NCBI GenBank assembly: GCA_963556695.1
Contig: CAUWAG010000020.1
Span: 2,542,001-2,606,000 of the forward strand
Source: Anthostomella pinea
Lineage: Eukaryota; Ascomycota; Sordariomycetes; Xylariales; Xylariaceae
Direction: 5' to 3'
DNA: 64,000 bases
Made by a program: the position numbers and the translations under genes. Shown here in pieces: positions 54,277-64,000 of this stretch. Within the stretch, counting starts at the first letter, position 1. Each line of letters begins with the position of its first letter. The notes below the pieces were generated by a model. The model was not told the origin of the DNA and searched no databases. It saw nothing but the letters and a program-made list of their open reading frames with translations.

Positions 54277-55227
54277 ATGCGCTACATTCACAGCGAGGAG
54301 ACTCTGGAGATTCCTGAGGGAGGTACGTCGGTTTTACGGTTTTAGCAAGAGTTGGAACTATCCAGGCTGGGAGAGCGGGCGCATCGAGGAGACCAGAACG
54401 CAGTTGGAGTCCGAAACGCACCACGATACCGAACGATCACTGACACCACGGTTTGCTGCAGTCAAGGTCCACATCAAGTCCCGGAATGTCACCGTCGAGG
54501 GTCCCCGAGGTACGATACTCCCCGGAGTGCCGTGAGCATGGTGGATGCTGGGATTTGCAGGAAATCTAATGGACCAAACAGGCAAGCTGTCCAAGGACTT
54601 GAGCCATCTGGCCGTCAACTTCTCCCACCCGAGCAAGAACGTTATCGGCATCGAGATCCACCACGGATCGAGAAAAAATGTCGCCACCCTCCGAACCGTC
54701 AAATCTATCATCAACAACCTGATCATCGGTGTCACCAAGGGCTTCAAGTACAAGATGCGCTACGTATACGCCCATTTCCCCATCAACGTCAACCTGGAGA
54801 AGAACAACGAGACTGGCAACTTCGAGGTCGAGATTCGGTATGCTCTGTGTTGCTCCCACGATTACGCCTCTCAGCAGGAAACTGTGGCGACATCTGCAAA
54901 TTGTATGGGGTGAGACGGCGTTGCTAACACATTGGCTACAGAAACTTCATTGGAGAGAAGCTCGTCCGTAGAGTCGTGATGCAACCTGGTGTCGACGTCG
55001 AGGCCTCAAAGAACCAGAAGGATGAGCTGCTCATCCTGGGCAATTCCCTAGAGGCCGTCTCGCAAAGCGCGGCCGACATCCAACAGATCTGCCGAGTCCG
55101 AAACAAGGATATCCGAAAGGTAACCTCCCCAACCGCCTGTCCGAAGCCACGGACCTCGTACTAACACAATTAGTTCTTGGACGGTATCTACGTATCGGAG
55201 AAGGGAAACATCGAGGTTGACGCGTAA
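54277..55227 (+). CDS. RPL9: 60S ribosomal protein L9 (uL6)
   Basis: Structural protein of the large subunit near the GTPase-associated centre. Predicted 193 aa, five exons: 54277-54322, 54462-54509, 54582-54837, 54942-55119 and 55174-55227. Sequence after splicing begins [20 protein letters not shown] and continues [20 protein letters not shown]; the body contains [39 protein letters not shown] and [20 protein letters not shown]. Four introns in under a kilobase fit a highly expressed fungal ribosomal protein gene. The first intron begins only 46 nt after the start codon. Confidence 0.97.
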
Positions 55228-55902
55228 ATGGGCATTCGGGGTTTCTTTGCTGCTTTCTGGGTCCCAACAAGGAGTCGCCGGGGTTCACCTGCATCTTAAG
55301 TAGCGAAACAGCTACAAAATGGACCAAATACTGAGTAAACTTCTTGTCTTATGCGTGCTCATTATTGACTTGGTGCGTGTACCGCAGAAGGGTCACCATC
55401 CTGCCACACGTTAAGGGGCGCAAAATAACATCAACAGGTCGATAAGTACCTAGTCGCGTCGCGCAGGCGACAGGTTGCACCATAAGCCTTCATGTGCACA
55501 TACCTGCATCTGGTGTTGGGTGGTGTGAGCTCAACTGCGATGGTCCAAGGTTCTTCGTCATTGCAATAATCTCGGGTTGTGTGCGAGGCGTTGATCTAGC
55601 AACACCAGTTCCATATTGCGGTCTCAAGAGGCCCAAGGAATTGCCTACCCTTGGGGTCTCTCGTCTACCCGGCTCGACAGCTGGACGATTACCACAGTTA
55701 CCAACTCCACCAAACATCTCTAGGAAGTACCGGACTCCCACATCTCAGAAGACCTCCAAGCACCCAGGTCCTGCAGACCACACCACTACACGTACCTGGC
55801 CTACGTCCATCTGCCCCTAGGAAAGGTGAGTTTCTCAAGGCCCCATGTCTCCTCTGCTTCTACGCATCTACTTGGTAGTAGCTATCATTGAGCGTCACCT
55901 CT
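55228..55902. other. RPL9 3' flank
   Basis: About 675 bp with no gene that I can support; it precedes the duplicated cassette. Confidence 0.35.
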
Positions 55903-56290
55903 GATTTCTTCTTTGCAGCAGTCGATTTTTACGGGTTCGTCTTGGGTGTACTGGCGCCAGTTCCACCATCCTCCATTTCCTGCACACACGGACTTCAACT
56001 TCAAACATCGTGGTAGGTTTGCTTTTCACCTTCTGCCTCAGGTTGCCCGCGCGACCCTCAATTCATTTTGCACTTCGACCTCAGATTTTTTCGTTGCAGC
56101 AGTCGATTCTTACCGGTTCGTCCTGGAGGTACTGGCCCCAGCTCCACCTTCATTTCACCGCACACAATCCCTTCGACTTTTCACACCGTGGTAAGTCTGC
56201 TTTCCCCTTCTACCTTGCCCAGGGGACCTCCATGTTATTCTTGCACCTCAACGACGCTCCCCATTTCCCTCGGTTCAGGCAGCTACAACT
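55903..56290 (+). repeat. Diverged tandem duplication of about 181 bp carrying splice signals
   Basis: Unit 1 begins near 55903 (GATTTCTTCTTTGCAGCAGT) and unit 2 near 56084 (GATTTTTTCGTTGCAGCAGT). Each has a TTGCAG acceptor, a roughly 90-nt segment starting CAGTCGATT, and a CACCGTG|GTAAGT or CATCGTG|GTAGGT donor. The intervening pyrimidine-rich part recurs a third time, weakly, up to 56290 (TTGCACCTCAACG). The arrangement suggests duplicated 5' UTR or N-terminal exons of the F-box-like gene at 56443. Confidence 0.65.
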
Positions 56291-56442
56291 CCCCCGCCCA
56301 CTCCTTCTACAACGCTCTCCAGTCACCCAACCAAAGGGTACCAAAACAACCACAGCATAGCCAGCACACATCTGCATATTGCTAATTCCCAAGCCAGGGC
56401 CTTGTTTCGATCCTCCCTCCTGCCCGTTGCCCATTCGTCGTC

Positions 56443-57666
56443 ATGGCCTCCGTCGCAGCTTCCGACCCAGGCGCATCGCCCATCGAGCAGCTCGCAACCG
56501 AACTGCAGCAAGCAATCATGCAGTCCCTGCTCGACATGGCGTCATTGTTCCGCTTCACGGCAACTTCCCGCGCTATTCGCAGTGCTTTCGACGCCAATCC
56601 CGGAGTCATTTTCCGCGCCGTCAGCAGAAATGAGAGTTCGGGATATCTCTGGCCCCTGGCGGTAGCACGTGCCATCGCTGACGAACGAGGCCGTGAACCC
56701 CCCAAAGACGCCGCGGAATACCTCTGCTACGAGGAACGAGTGAAGCAATTCTTCCATGACAATCTACGGGGTCCCGGATGCAACGCTTCCCCCTCTACCG
56801 CCTTCTTCACACCTCAGCTAATTAAAGAGCTCAAATCATTCCACAGCATCGCCCTCGAAATGGCCGACGAAATTGGCGACGAAATGTCCGAAATTTTCAG
56901 GTTGGGGCAACAGCCCATGGATGACACTGGGAAGAGACATCTGGTCAAGGCCATCTATCTTTTGGACCTGATGTATGGCATCGTCCCCTGGGACCATGAG
57001 GATTTCGGGCAAACAGAAGATGACCTTCTAAAGGAATTCTGGACATATTTTGCGCCGTGGGAATGCAGTCAAACAGTATGGTTCCATTCGTGGCTTTCAA
57101 ACGAGTTCGATGTCAACTATGGCCGCATCTACCTCCTATGCAGCCAACTCCAGCGCAGCGGCATTCGTTATTTGTACAGACTCGACTTCAATAAACTTCT
57201 CGACCCCCAATCTCCCAAGGACGCTGTCGACGAGCTGGCAGCGCAACCGGACATGCGGAAATGGCGGGTGAACGCAAATCCCTACGATATTACATCCTGC
57301 CAACTGATGCAATGGCTGGTTCCCACTACAAATCCGAACGGTCGCACCGTGTACAGCCTCGATATCCGTCCCCTGATCGAGCGATTCCCCGAGACGGACA
57401 CAGGTCCCCGTGACTTCTGGTGGTTCAGAGCGCTGGCCTATGTCGATGGCTATCCGACAGCCCGCCAAGATTTCCTGGCATGGGACTGGCAGATTGATCC
57501 GTGAAACGGGAACTTTGTGTTCTGGTCACGGGAGTGCTTGGATGAAGAATATGACCTCCATACCAGCCTCTTCAACGGTCGAGTACCGACCATGAGCGAA
57601 ATGCTCGACCGTACCAAGGGTCTATTCATCGACGAGGATGGCAAGCTCTGTGATCCGATGGCTTGA
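56443..57666 (+). pseudogene. F-box-like protein gene with in-frame premature stop
   Basis: Open frame of 353 codons ending at TGA 57502-57504, after which the same frame stays open for another 53 codons to TGA 57664-57666. The N-terminus PIEQLATELQQAIMQSLLDM followed by ASLFRFTATSRAIRSAF is the leucine-rich helix pair of an F-box, the Skp1-binding part of SCF ubiquitin ligases. The rest (for example YLLDLMYGIVPWDHEDF and RDFWWFRALAYVDGYPTARQ) is the unclassified C-terminal region usual in fungal F-box families. The extension NGNFVFWSRECLDEEYDLHT looks like genuine protein, so I read the first TGA as a recent nonsense change. The shorter 353-aa form may still work. Confidence 0.6.
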
Positions 57667-58584
57667 GTGCGAGGATGAGAAGCTGGGGAACGAGGTCGAT
57701 GAGCTGAACTAGGGAGAGTCTAGCTCAAGGATGTGTGCAGGCAGAGGACTACAAAAACTTGCAGCGGGATCAGGCGGCTGTTCGGTGGTCATACCACTCA
57801 GTGCTCCGTGGATTGGGAGCTTCACACTGAGGATCATGTAAATTACTGTACTAATTCAACCAACGAATTTGATTCACACCCCATTCCCAGTTTCCCGCCC
57901 CCCCTTTCCCTCGGTTCATATTTGTCCAACGTCAGCTTCTACGAAATGGACTTGAACATCCGCGAATTGATACAATGCAAAAGTCGCTGATATATGAGTG
58001 AAATTACAAGCTAATTCATGCATGCAAATATGACAGTACGCAGACCCCATCGGTCCTCGGCAAAACCCCCTTTTCTACATCTAGGTATGGAACCATTGCT
58101 TACATCTTCGAACCTTGGGCGCCCAAAGCACCTTGACCGGTGTCTTTGCGCAGTTGACGCCATCACAACGCACCGCTGGATCACTCCCAGGCCTCTATAC
58201 AGCCAGTTAGGTGCAATGTGGACATTTCTGGGTAGGATTATGCACCACTGTAGATGAACGTCGAACTGCTACCTGGGCATCAGTCACGATCTGCGCAGAC
58301 ATCCAGGGGAGTATACAAAGCCCGTGGGCGCATGGCCGTCGGCATCATCGCCTTATGTATGCTTGAAACTGAACTCTCGCGATTGTATGTGCTGGCCACG
58401 TCAACATTGAGATAAAATACAGGACAACCTCCAATAGTGTGCGCATACCCTGAGTCGACTAGGGGATGGTGCTCGATCAGGGTTAGGACTTGTACTTGGT
58501 GACAGGAGGCAAGTGTATGATCGAGAACAAGGCGCCTGTGAGACCAGGGCTGCGCACGCATTTCTACATACTCGGTAACCCAGA
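57667..58584. other. Gene-poor intergenic region
   Basis: About 900 bp with no gene that I can support. Confidence 0.4.
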
Positions 58585-58675
58585 GGATGGGGACCAAGGG
58601 GGTGGGACCAGGGGGATGGGAGATGGGGGATGAGGGACATATATATCCTAATGTGATCAAAAACCAGCATCAGAC

Positions 58676-58711
<36 letters not shown>

Positions 58712-58716
58712 CCCCC
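58585..58716. repeat. G-rich clusters followed by 31-nt poly-C tract
   Basis: The plus strand has at least six G-runs of 3-5 bases at 58588-58635 (GGATGGGGACCAAGGGGGTG and onward). A run of 31 C follows at 58678-58708, then one T and seven C. The first part could form a G-quadruplex on the plus strand and the second on the minus strand; the two could also pair with each other. Confidence 0.9.
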
Positions 58717-59436
58717 AAAGGTGTGGTAAATTAGTCGCCAGGACAAACCGAGCGGAGTGACTAGGCTAGATGACCTAGCCGTCAGGTTTACCGGCAGTAT
58801 ATGCTGATCTTGGCGGATTGCTGTTCTTTTTTGCTTTTTGGCACAATCTCCGGAGGTCACCGGTTCAGATGGCATCTATGCAATGATGATTCTTTTTTGG
58901 GATATAATATATATGCCCCCGAGGGATGTTTGTTTTTGTAGCACAATATCTAGAGGTCCTCAGTTCAGCTGGCATCTGTGCAGGGAGGATTTTTTTTTCT
59001 TTTTGGAACATGATCTTTATGCCCTTAAGGATGTTTGCTCGTCGTATTCGACAGCTACCATCCTTGGAAACACATGGATCCTGCTAGTAAACCGTAAGGT
59101 TGATCGTGGAAATACATGATGTAGGCAGCAGAGAACCACTGGCATATGTTAGGGCTTTAGCTCAAGATATCCCAATGGAACACCAGATAGCCAACATGAC
59201 TTCCTTTAATCAAACCCCTGTTCGGCTCGGATGCGAGGAGAGATATGATGGAGGACCCTGTGGTCCAAACAATACCATCGACGACTCAGTGCAACACATA
59301 ACCAGCTACGGGGTAAGGCCTTCCTTGAACCACCTTGGGTATGATCAACCTACAGCGAGGGTTGTCAACGGAGCGAGGGGAAATGAGTGTGCGGGGAGCA
59401 AGCAGTATGCCTCTTCGCTCCTGGAAAATGCCACCG
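58717..59436. other. Gene-poor region before solo LTR
   Basis: No gene is supported. Two similar segments occur at 58846-58925 and 58940-59030: both contain GCACAATATCT/TCCGGAGGTC-like text, then TTCAG(C/A)TGGCATCT, then a TTTTTT stretch. This suggests an old local duplication. Confidence 0.4.
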
Positions 59437-59632
59437 TGTTGGATTCTGGGCTACGTTAGCCCATCCATAGTCATCCTTCAGGATCACCATCCCCATTTGT
59501 GACTCTGTCACATACGTGGCCAATAAGGCCACGTATCCTTTCCTTTAGCATCTTGGATATATATAGGGCCATTCTGGCCGCTCCAGAGTAACTGGGATTA
59601 CTCTCCTTAATAGAACACTTTGAAATCTCACA
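59437..59632 (+). mobile_element. Solo LTR of a retrotransposon
   Basis: A 196-bp element with TGT..ACA ends (TGTTGGATTCTGGG at the left, TTGAAATCTCACA at the right). It is bounded by perfect 5-bp target-site duplications CACCG at 59432-59436 and 59633-59637. Inside are a TATATATA box at 59557-59565 and a perfect 10-bp stem (ATACGTGGCC..GGCCACGTAT) with a 5-nt loop at 59512-59536. The TGTTGG start is typical of Copia-type LTRs. No internal retroelement sequence adjoins it, so it is a remnant left by LTR-LTR recombination. Confidence 0.8.
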
Positions 59633-59792
59633 CACCGTACCAAGGCGAGATCTCCCGCCGTTTGCCTAACTCTGAGTGTTAAGCTCCTCGACACTTCAGA
59701 TCGTGAGCCTGCACTACTCATCCGCTAGGAGTAGTGAATTCCCACGTCAACCTGCTCGGTTGAAGTGGACAACGAAATCAAGTCCACTCACA

Positions 59793-60011
59793 TATGCTGA
59801 ACCCTCATAAGTCTCCGTACACCGCCTGCCCAGTAGACAACGGTATATTTATCGAATCGGAAGGAGCACCATGGAATAAGCATTAGGAATGGCGTATCAA
59901 ACCAGAGCTGCTTATTCCTGTATGCTTATTCTACTATTTCGAAATTTCAACAGGTGATCTGGAAAATATTATCAACATGGCGCGCACGGAGACTTATGAG
60001 GGCTGAGTGTA
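59793..60011 (-). mobile_element. MITE copy C (inverted relative to A and B)
   Basis: A 219-bp element. The left end is TATGCTGAACCCTCATAAGT and the right end is CTTATGAGGGCTGAGTGTA, with the shared TCTCCGTAC and GCACGGAGA inner edges. The reverse complement of its left interior (CCGATTCGATAAATATACCG) matches the right interior of copy B, so it is inserted in the opposite orientation. Internal GGAATAAGCA and TGCTTATTC words are kept. It has no coding capacity and lies 155 bp after the solo LTR duplication. Confidence 0.85.
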
Positions 60012-60526
60012 CTATATCACCAGGGGTGGGCCTGCAGTTCCCTCTCCGAGTGGCATGGACGGTTTATATTACACATTCAAAAGGTTATTGAAAAGGCAAT
60101 GGTTGATGTATGTGCGAAGTTCGTAACTCCCACTCAGTATGTATTTGCATTCTCAACCAGGAGCTCTCTGGCCCGTTTGTGCGTAGCCGGCAATCCTCAA
60201 GGGTTGTATACACATTCCAGCATTATATCGTACTCTGACATATACGACGGTGAGAGACCCGTCGCAGTCCTCCAATTCGTGCTTATGTTTCCATCATGTC
60301 GTACGCCTGGGGCTCATCGTCGAGCCCATTATTTTCCGCGAGCTTCATCAGCTCATGATCCATCCTCCCAAAAGCAAGGGATCTTGTCCCCAAAACGCCG
60401 GTGTCGTGCAGCGATGCATGCTATGAGTGTCGGGAAATTATAAACAAAGTGCTATGTGAAAGGGGTTGGTGGTATATTTGCAATCTTCGGGGTGGTGTTT
60501 TGTGGTGTTGAAGACGAGGTCGGCTC
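60012..60526. other. Intergenic, no gene recognised
   Basis: About 500 bp between MITE C and the 3' end of the membrane protein gene. Only 3' UTR-like sequence is seen. Confidence 0.4.
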
Positions 60527-61789
60527 TCAGATTCTCGAAGGCCGCGAGGCTCTTGTCCCCCTGGAATATCTCGAATTGGCCCGTGACTGCCTCGATCGTC
60601 GCGTGTCTCTCGTTCTCCTGTCCGAGCTTAAACTACCTGCAAAGAATAGTGGTCAGTAAAACCCCCCTCGGAGTTTATCGTTGGGGATACACTCACTAGG
60701 GCTGCTCGCAGTATAGGAGTCAGTGTAGTACGAACTACTCCAGTCACTTCGTGGAGGTCTATGGCTGCCGCTGGGCCTGGACGCCGTGTGCTTTTCGTGT
60801 CTCTTCAGGCCGAGAAGCAGAGCGGCGGCACCGGCACCAGCAGCCAACCAGCCCAAGCCACCACCAGATTTCTTCTCCTTGCGGGAGGCGGCTGTCGAGG
60901 GTCGGCCGCCGCCACCGCCACCGCCAAACCAGGTGCGATGCGAGGGTCGTGCTGCGGCGGCGGCGTGGGCACTGCCGTGTCGCGAGTAACGCTCTTCGGT
61001 GATCTCGACGCGCTCCGTCTTCCTCTTCCTGCCCCCGCCGAAGATGGCCGCGAAGGCGCCCCACAGGCCCCTGGCGATGCAGCAGAAGCACAGCAGGAGC
61101 AGCAGGATGATACCGGCTATGGTGCCCACGACGATGCCCGCAATGGCGCCGCCGCTCAGAGAGGCGCCGGTGCTGGCACCAGCGGTGCTGCCGACCGGGG
61201 TGGGTGTAGCGGTGCTCGTACCCGTAGAGGTTGCGGTTTCGGCTGTGCCGGTTGCAGTCCCGGTGTTGCTGACGGTGCCGGTGGGCCTGTTCGGGGCTGA
61301 GAACTGGACTGTGGTGAGAACGCCGGTGGTAACGACCTCGGTCCAGGTGCCAACGCCGGCGTTCGCAGCGCATTGGCCTTCAGCAGCGCAGTATTGCCAG
61401 TTGGCGCAACAGATGGAACCACACGCTATCTGGCCAGTGCCCGCCTCTGGTATACAATTTTCGCCACTCGCATTGGGCACTGCTGTGGTTGTCGGACCGG
61501 TCCAGGAGCTGATGGTGCTGGTGTACGTCACGGTCCACGTGCTGGTGTAGTCGCGGGCGGCGAGGATGGGGTCTACAGCGGTACAAGCTGCGATGCCGGA
61601 GGATGTGTGACACGACTCATCGGCAGCGCAACAATGTTCGTTGTCGGCACCGCAATACTGGGCGCATTGGCGCGGCTGGAGATAGCCGAAACCCAGATCC
61701 CGGAGATCATCGCGGGGATATGGGGATGCGCTGGCGAGGGTGGTGAGGAGAAGCGTGAGCAGTGCGGGCGGGGCTTGGAGGAGTCGCAT
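60527..61789 (-). CDS. Cysteine-rich single-pass membrane protein
   Basis: Predicted 400 aa, exons 61789-60697 and 60636-60527. A signal peptide (MRLLQAPPALLTLLLTTLAS) is followed by a compact cysteine domain (CAQYCGADNEHCCAADESCH) and a second one (CGSICCANWQYCAAEGQC), with Tyr/Thr/Ser-rich linkers. A Thr/Gly/Ser stalk precedes one membrane helix (GAIAGIVVGTIAGIILLLLL) and a cytosolic tail with poly-Gly and Arg/Lys/Ser stretches. The paired Cys pattern recalls chitin-binding-like modules of fungal surface proteins, but I cannot name the family. The 60-nt last intron (GTGAGT..TTGCAG) replaces a short ORF ending by a basic Ser/Arg-rich tail. Start at 61789 is chosen for the signal peptide; 61801 would also work. 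Confidence 0.75.
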
Positions 61790-63125
61790 TGTGCCGTTCA
61801 AGTCGACAAGTCAACTGGGAGACTTGTGGCTGTGGACTCGGCTCGGAATGCAAACCAGCGAATTGGTAAGACAAGCAAGTCAATGGCGCCCCTCGGCTCA
61901 GTCAATCCGGTGTTGTAGACGAGGAATGCGGGTTCAACGTTATTGGGGGTTGTCGTTGTGGTGTCCAAAGTTGCCTAACGCGACCCAACCCGCTCTTCAA
62001 TGCGCCTGTCTTCGAAAGCCGCTGGGGTGGTTAGTATGTGGGAAGTAAGTCAACACAAGGTGTACCGAGGAGGGAGAAAAGAGGCGAGGAATGGAAGAAG
62101 GTTTGGAATGGCGTGGATTGCTTGATGCAGCGGCTTTTAGGTGGCTGCAGTAGTTTTCTGTGGTGGTGGGTGACAAATTCCCAACCTCTTCGTTGACAGG
62201 CCGCAACAACGCAAAAGTCGCGGGGCTGGTGTAGGGGACCGTCTCGCGATGCGTCACTTGGGGACCTGCAGCAACAAAATTGAAAACAGAGGGGGTTGGC
62301 CTGGCACACAGGAAACAGGGATTCGATTATGATGCAGCTGTCAGTCAGTACAATCAATTGTCTTGTCAGCTTCAGGACTTGGTCAATTCGGCTTCAGGGC
62401 AGACTTCTCTTGTTATTCTATCTTCTCGCCTCTCTCAGTTGCTTTTACTCTCGATGCAGGACGGTGGATTGGAATGTGTCTGTGTATGGGTGTGTGGACA
62501 TTGAACAGTGGTGATGAGTTGGCAGCGCATTAGATAGAGGAGCACTTGAGGAGGTGCATATGATGTAGCTACCTTCTTGAACCAGTGTTTACTTGGCTCA
62601 TGCGCCGTTGCAGTGAGCGACAATCGATTGTGGTTGCCAGATTGCGCCGGCGCACAGGGATCTGGGGATCTGGGCCCGGATCTTAACGCCTTACCTCATG
62701 ATCTTCTCCCACCGGGGTTTAAAGTGCGTGCTTCGTTCCGACCTGGTAATACCAGACCCGTGGACCTCAACCATGCACGTGTATGTAAGACCTAAAGCTG
62801 TCAACCACGTGTATCCTCTGATAGTGTTTGTTTGTCTCATCAACTGAAGAAACACCGAGTTGACTATGTATGCCAGCTCAATCGATGCAGTGCTGGTACA
62901 GTCGTAACTAGGTGTGCTTCGTGGAGATCTCGTATCCTTCTCGGTAATGTATTGGGATGGTATGTACAAGTCTGCACAGACAAGCGTATCTTGAAGAGCG
63001 CACCATTGCTGTCAGACCCTGCAACTTTTACTACAGGCCAACTCGCTTCATGTTACGAGATCTATGTCTATATGCCGCTATTATACGGTGCCTCGTTGAT
63101 GGATATGGGGTATCATGCGACCGCC
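61790..63125. other. Intergenic, no gene recognised
   Basis: About 1.3 kb. The long plus-strand frame 62832-63665 that enters from here is antisense to the Rieske gene and is not accepted. Confidence 0.4.
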
Positions 63126-63731
63126 CTACCCAATCCGTTGCCTTCTCCTGACCCAGACCTCCTGCCCGTCCCCGTCCTTGGCCTCGGAGCTCGAGACTGG
63201 ACGCAACTGCACTTCCCATCTCTTCAACATGTAGTTGCTTCTGTCAGCTCTCCCCGAGAACAAGTCGAACGACCAGCCGTGTTTGGGACAGGTTATGCCT
63301 GCACTCAACACCACTCCAAAATCCTCAATGTCAAACGGTACACCCTTCGACAGCGGAAAGGCAGAGTGCGGACATCGCTAATCTGCTGGTTGGTCATCGC
63401 GGCCTTTCAACAGTTCGGGCAAATGTTCTTGAGTGCTTACGTTGTCAACGGCATGGAACTTGCCCCTGTACTGGAACACGAGCACCTGATCCTGCAACGC
63501 CGCCCCGTCGTGGGATATCATGTCGTCGCCTTCGATCTGCCGTGCCTGCGAGCTGTCGCTGGCAGAGACGTGGAACACTTTGCAACCGGGCGTAGCATCT
63601 ACTTGGTCACATTCTTGAGGCTCGTAGAGGCTGCCGCTGCCGGACTCGGTGATATTCGGGAATGACGAGGTGAGGCCGGTGAAAAACCACGCATCGCCCT
63701 TTCGAGACGGCAATACAAAGGGCAATGCCAT
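63126..63731 (-). CDS. Rieske [2Fe-2S] domain protein
   Basis: Predicted 180-aa soluble iron-sulfur protein, exons 63731-63441 and 63377-63126. The first Rieske ligand box (RCPHSAFPLSKG) is created directly after the splice junction, and the second is CPKHGWSFDLFSGRAD; together they give the CxH..CxxH pattern that binds the cluster. A preceding strand pair VLVFQYRGKFHAVDN and a following WEVQLRPV match small stand-alone Rieske proteins (RFESD/ferredoxin-like) rather than the bc1 subunit, since there is no membrane anchor. The redox partner is unknown. MALPFVLPSRKG at 63731 is the first ATG in frame. A GTAAGC..GATTAG intron is required, because the unspliced frame lacks the first box. Confidence 0.88.
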
Positions 63732-64000
63732 GACCTGGCATGTCCCTGCAATCAACTAGCAGAAGCGACTGTGAATTGAAGGAGGTGTCGCTACGCTGCG
63801 CAGAAAGTTAAGGTCACTGGTCCAACAGGTGCGGTCAGATCTAGACAAAATAAAGTATCAGTTCGATAAGATATTCTCTCACCACTGTTGAAGTTACCAG
63901 CTTCTGCCACTTCAAAAGAAACCTACATTCTCGAGTAGTTGAATCAACAGCTACACTCAACTACTTGCGACCGGATTTTGGCTTCTCAATTGGCACAAGG
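63732..64000. other. Upstream flank of Rieske gene and window edge
   Basis: No coding feature is seen; it should hold the Rieske promoter. Confidence 0.35.

Noticed and set aside
62832..63665. 277-codon plus-strand ORF
   Set aside because: It covers the Rieske gene in antisense. The minus strand gives both CxH and CxxH cluster boxes after splicing, so the plus frame is a shadow.
1..64000. tRNA or rRNA genes
   Set aside because: Reading by eye for the tRNA B-box (GGTTCGANTCC) and flanking stems gave no candidate with a plausible cloverleaf. A covariance-model scan would be needed to exclude one.

Overview
The window is chromosomal DNA from a filamentous ascomycete (Pezizomycotina). The genes are intron-bearing, with short introns of about 50-125 bp that use GT..AG ends and CTAAC/CTGAC-like branch sites. 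There are no operons and no ribosome binding sites. Recognisable orthologues are typical eukaryotic housekeeping genes, mixed with lineage-specific surface proteins and unknowns. I could not fix the class or species from sequence alone.

Layout. 0-10.3 kb: a HAD-family hydrolase, a small disordered protein with an exact tandem repeat, a Ser/Thr-rich GPI-type cell-surface protein, methylthioribulose-1-phosphate dehydratase (MDE1, minus strand) and calnexin. 10.9-13.7 kb: a disturbed block of coiled-coil ORFs on the minus strand with several frame breaks and a short miniature inverted-repeat element (MITE) between them. 14.6-17.6 kb: a large methyltransferase-domain protein. 18.7-25.3 kb: a second MITE copy, then TMA22/DENR, a borealin-like protein, proteasome RPN10, TRAPP subunit TRS23 and RNA polymerase II RPB4. 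26.2-37.6 kb: a single-pass membrane protein, PUF6, GIR2, ACL4, a conserved-looking unknown and PurU. 38-45.5 kb: weak ORFs, a frameshifted metallo-beta-lactamase-fold gene, two unknown proteins and a 2.6 kb stretch I cannot interpret. 46.6-55.2 kb: a dense housekeeping run of RAD51, NUP120, VPS26 and RPL9. 55.3-57.7 kb: a duplicated non-coding cassette upstream of an F-box-like gene that carries an in-frame stop. 57.7-60.5 kb: a gene-poor island holding a G-rich/poly-C tract, a solo LTR with perfect 5-bp target-site duplications, and a third, inverted MITE copy. 60.5-63.7 kb: a cysteine-rich membrane protein and a Rieske [2Fe-2S] protein.

How the genes relate. Several act in ribosome production and translation (PUF6, GIR2 and ACL4 are adjacent; TMA22 and RPL9 lie elsewhere). 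Others serve chromosome maintenance (RAD51, borealin), the secretory and endosomal system (calnexin, TRS23, VPS26), the nuclear pore (NUP120), protein turnover (RPN10) and one-carbon/sulfur salvage (PurU, MDE1). Divergent pairs that share promoters include PUF6/GIR2, TRS23/RPB4, borealin/RPN10, RAD51/NUP120 and VPS26/RPL9.

The most unusual observations are: an initiation codon of TRS23 that seems to be assembled only by splicing (AT in exon 1, G in exon 2); a three-copy MITE family with about 26-bp terminal repeats and TA ends; a solo LTR; a coiled-coil locus broken at a 15-nt homopolymer and at least two other sites; and separate reading-frame breaks in the metallo-beta-lactamase and F-box genes. 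I see no convincing tRNA, rRNA or CRISPR array, and no biosynthetic gene cluster.
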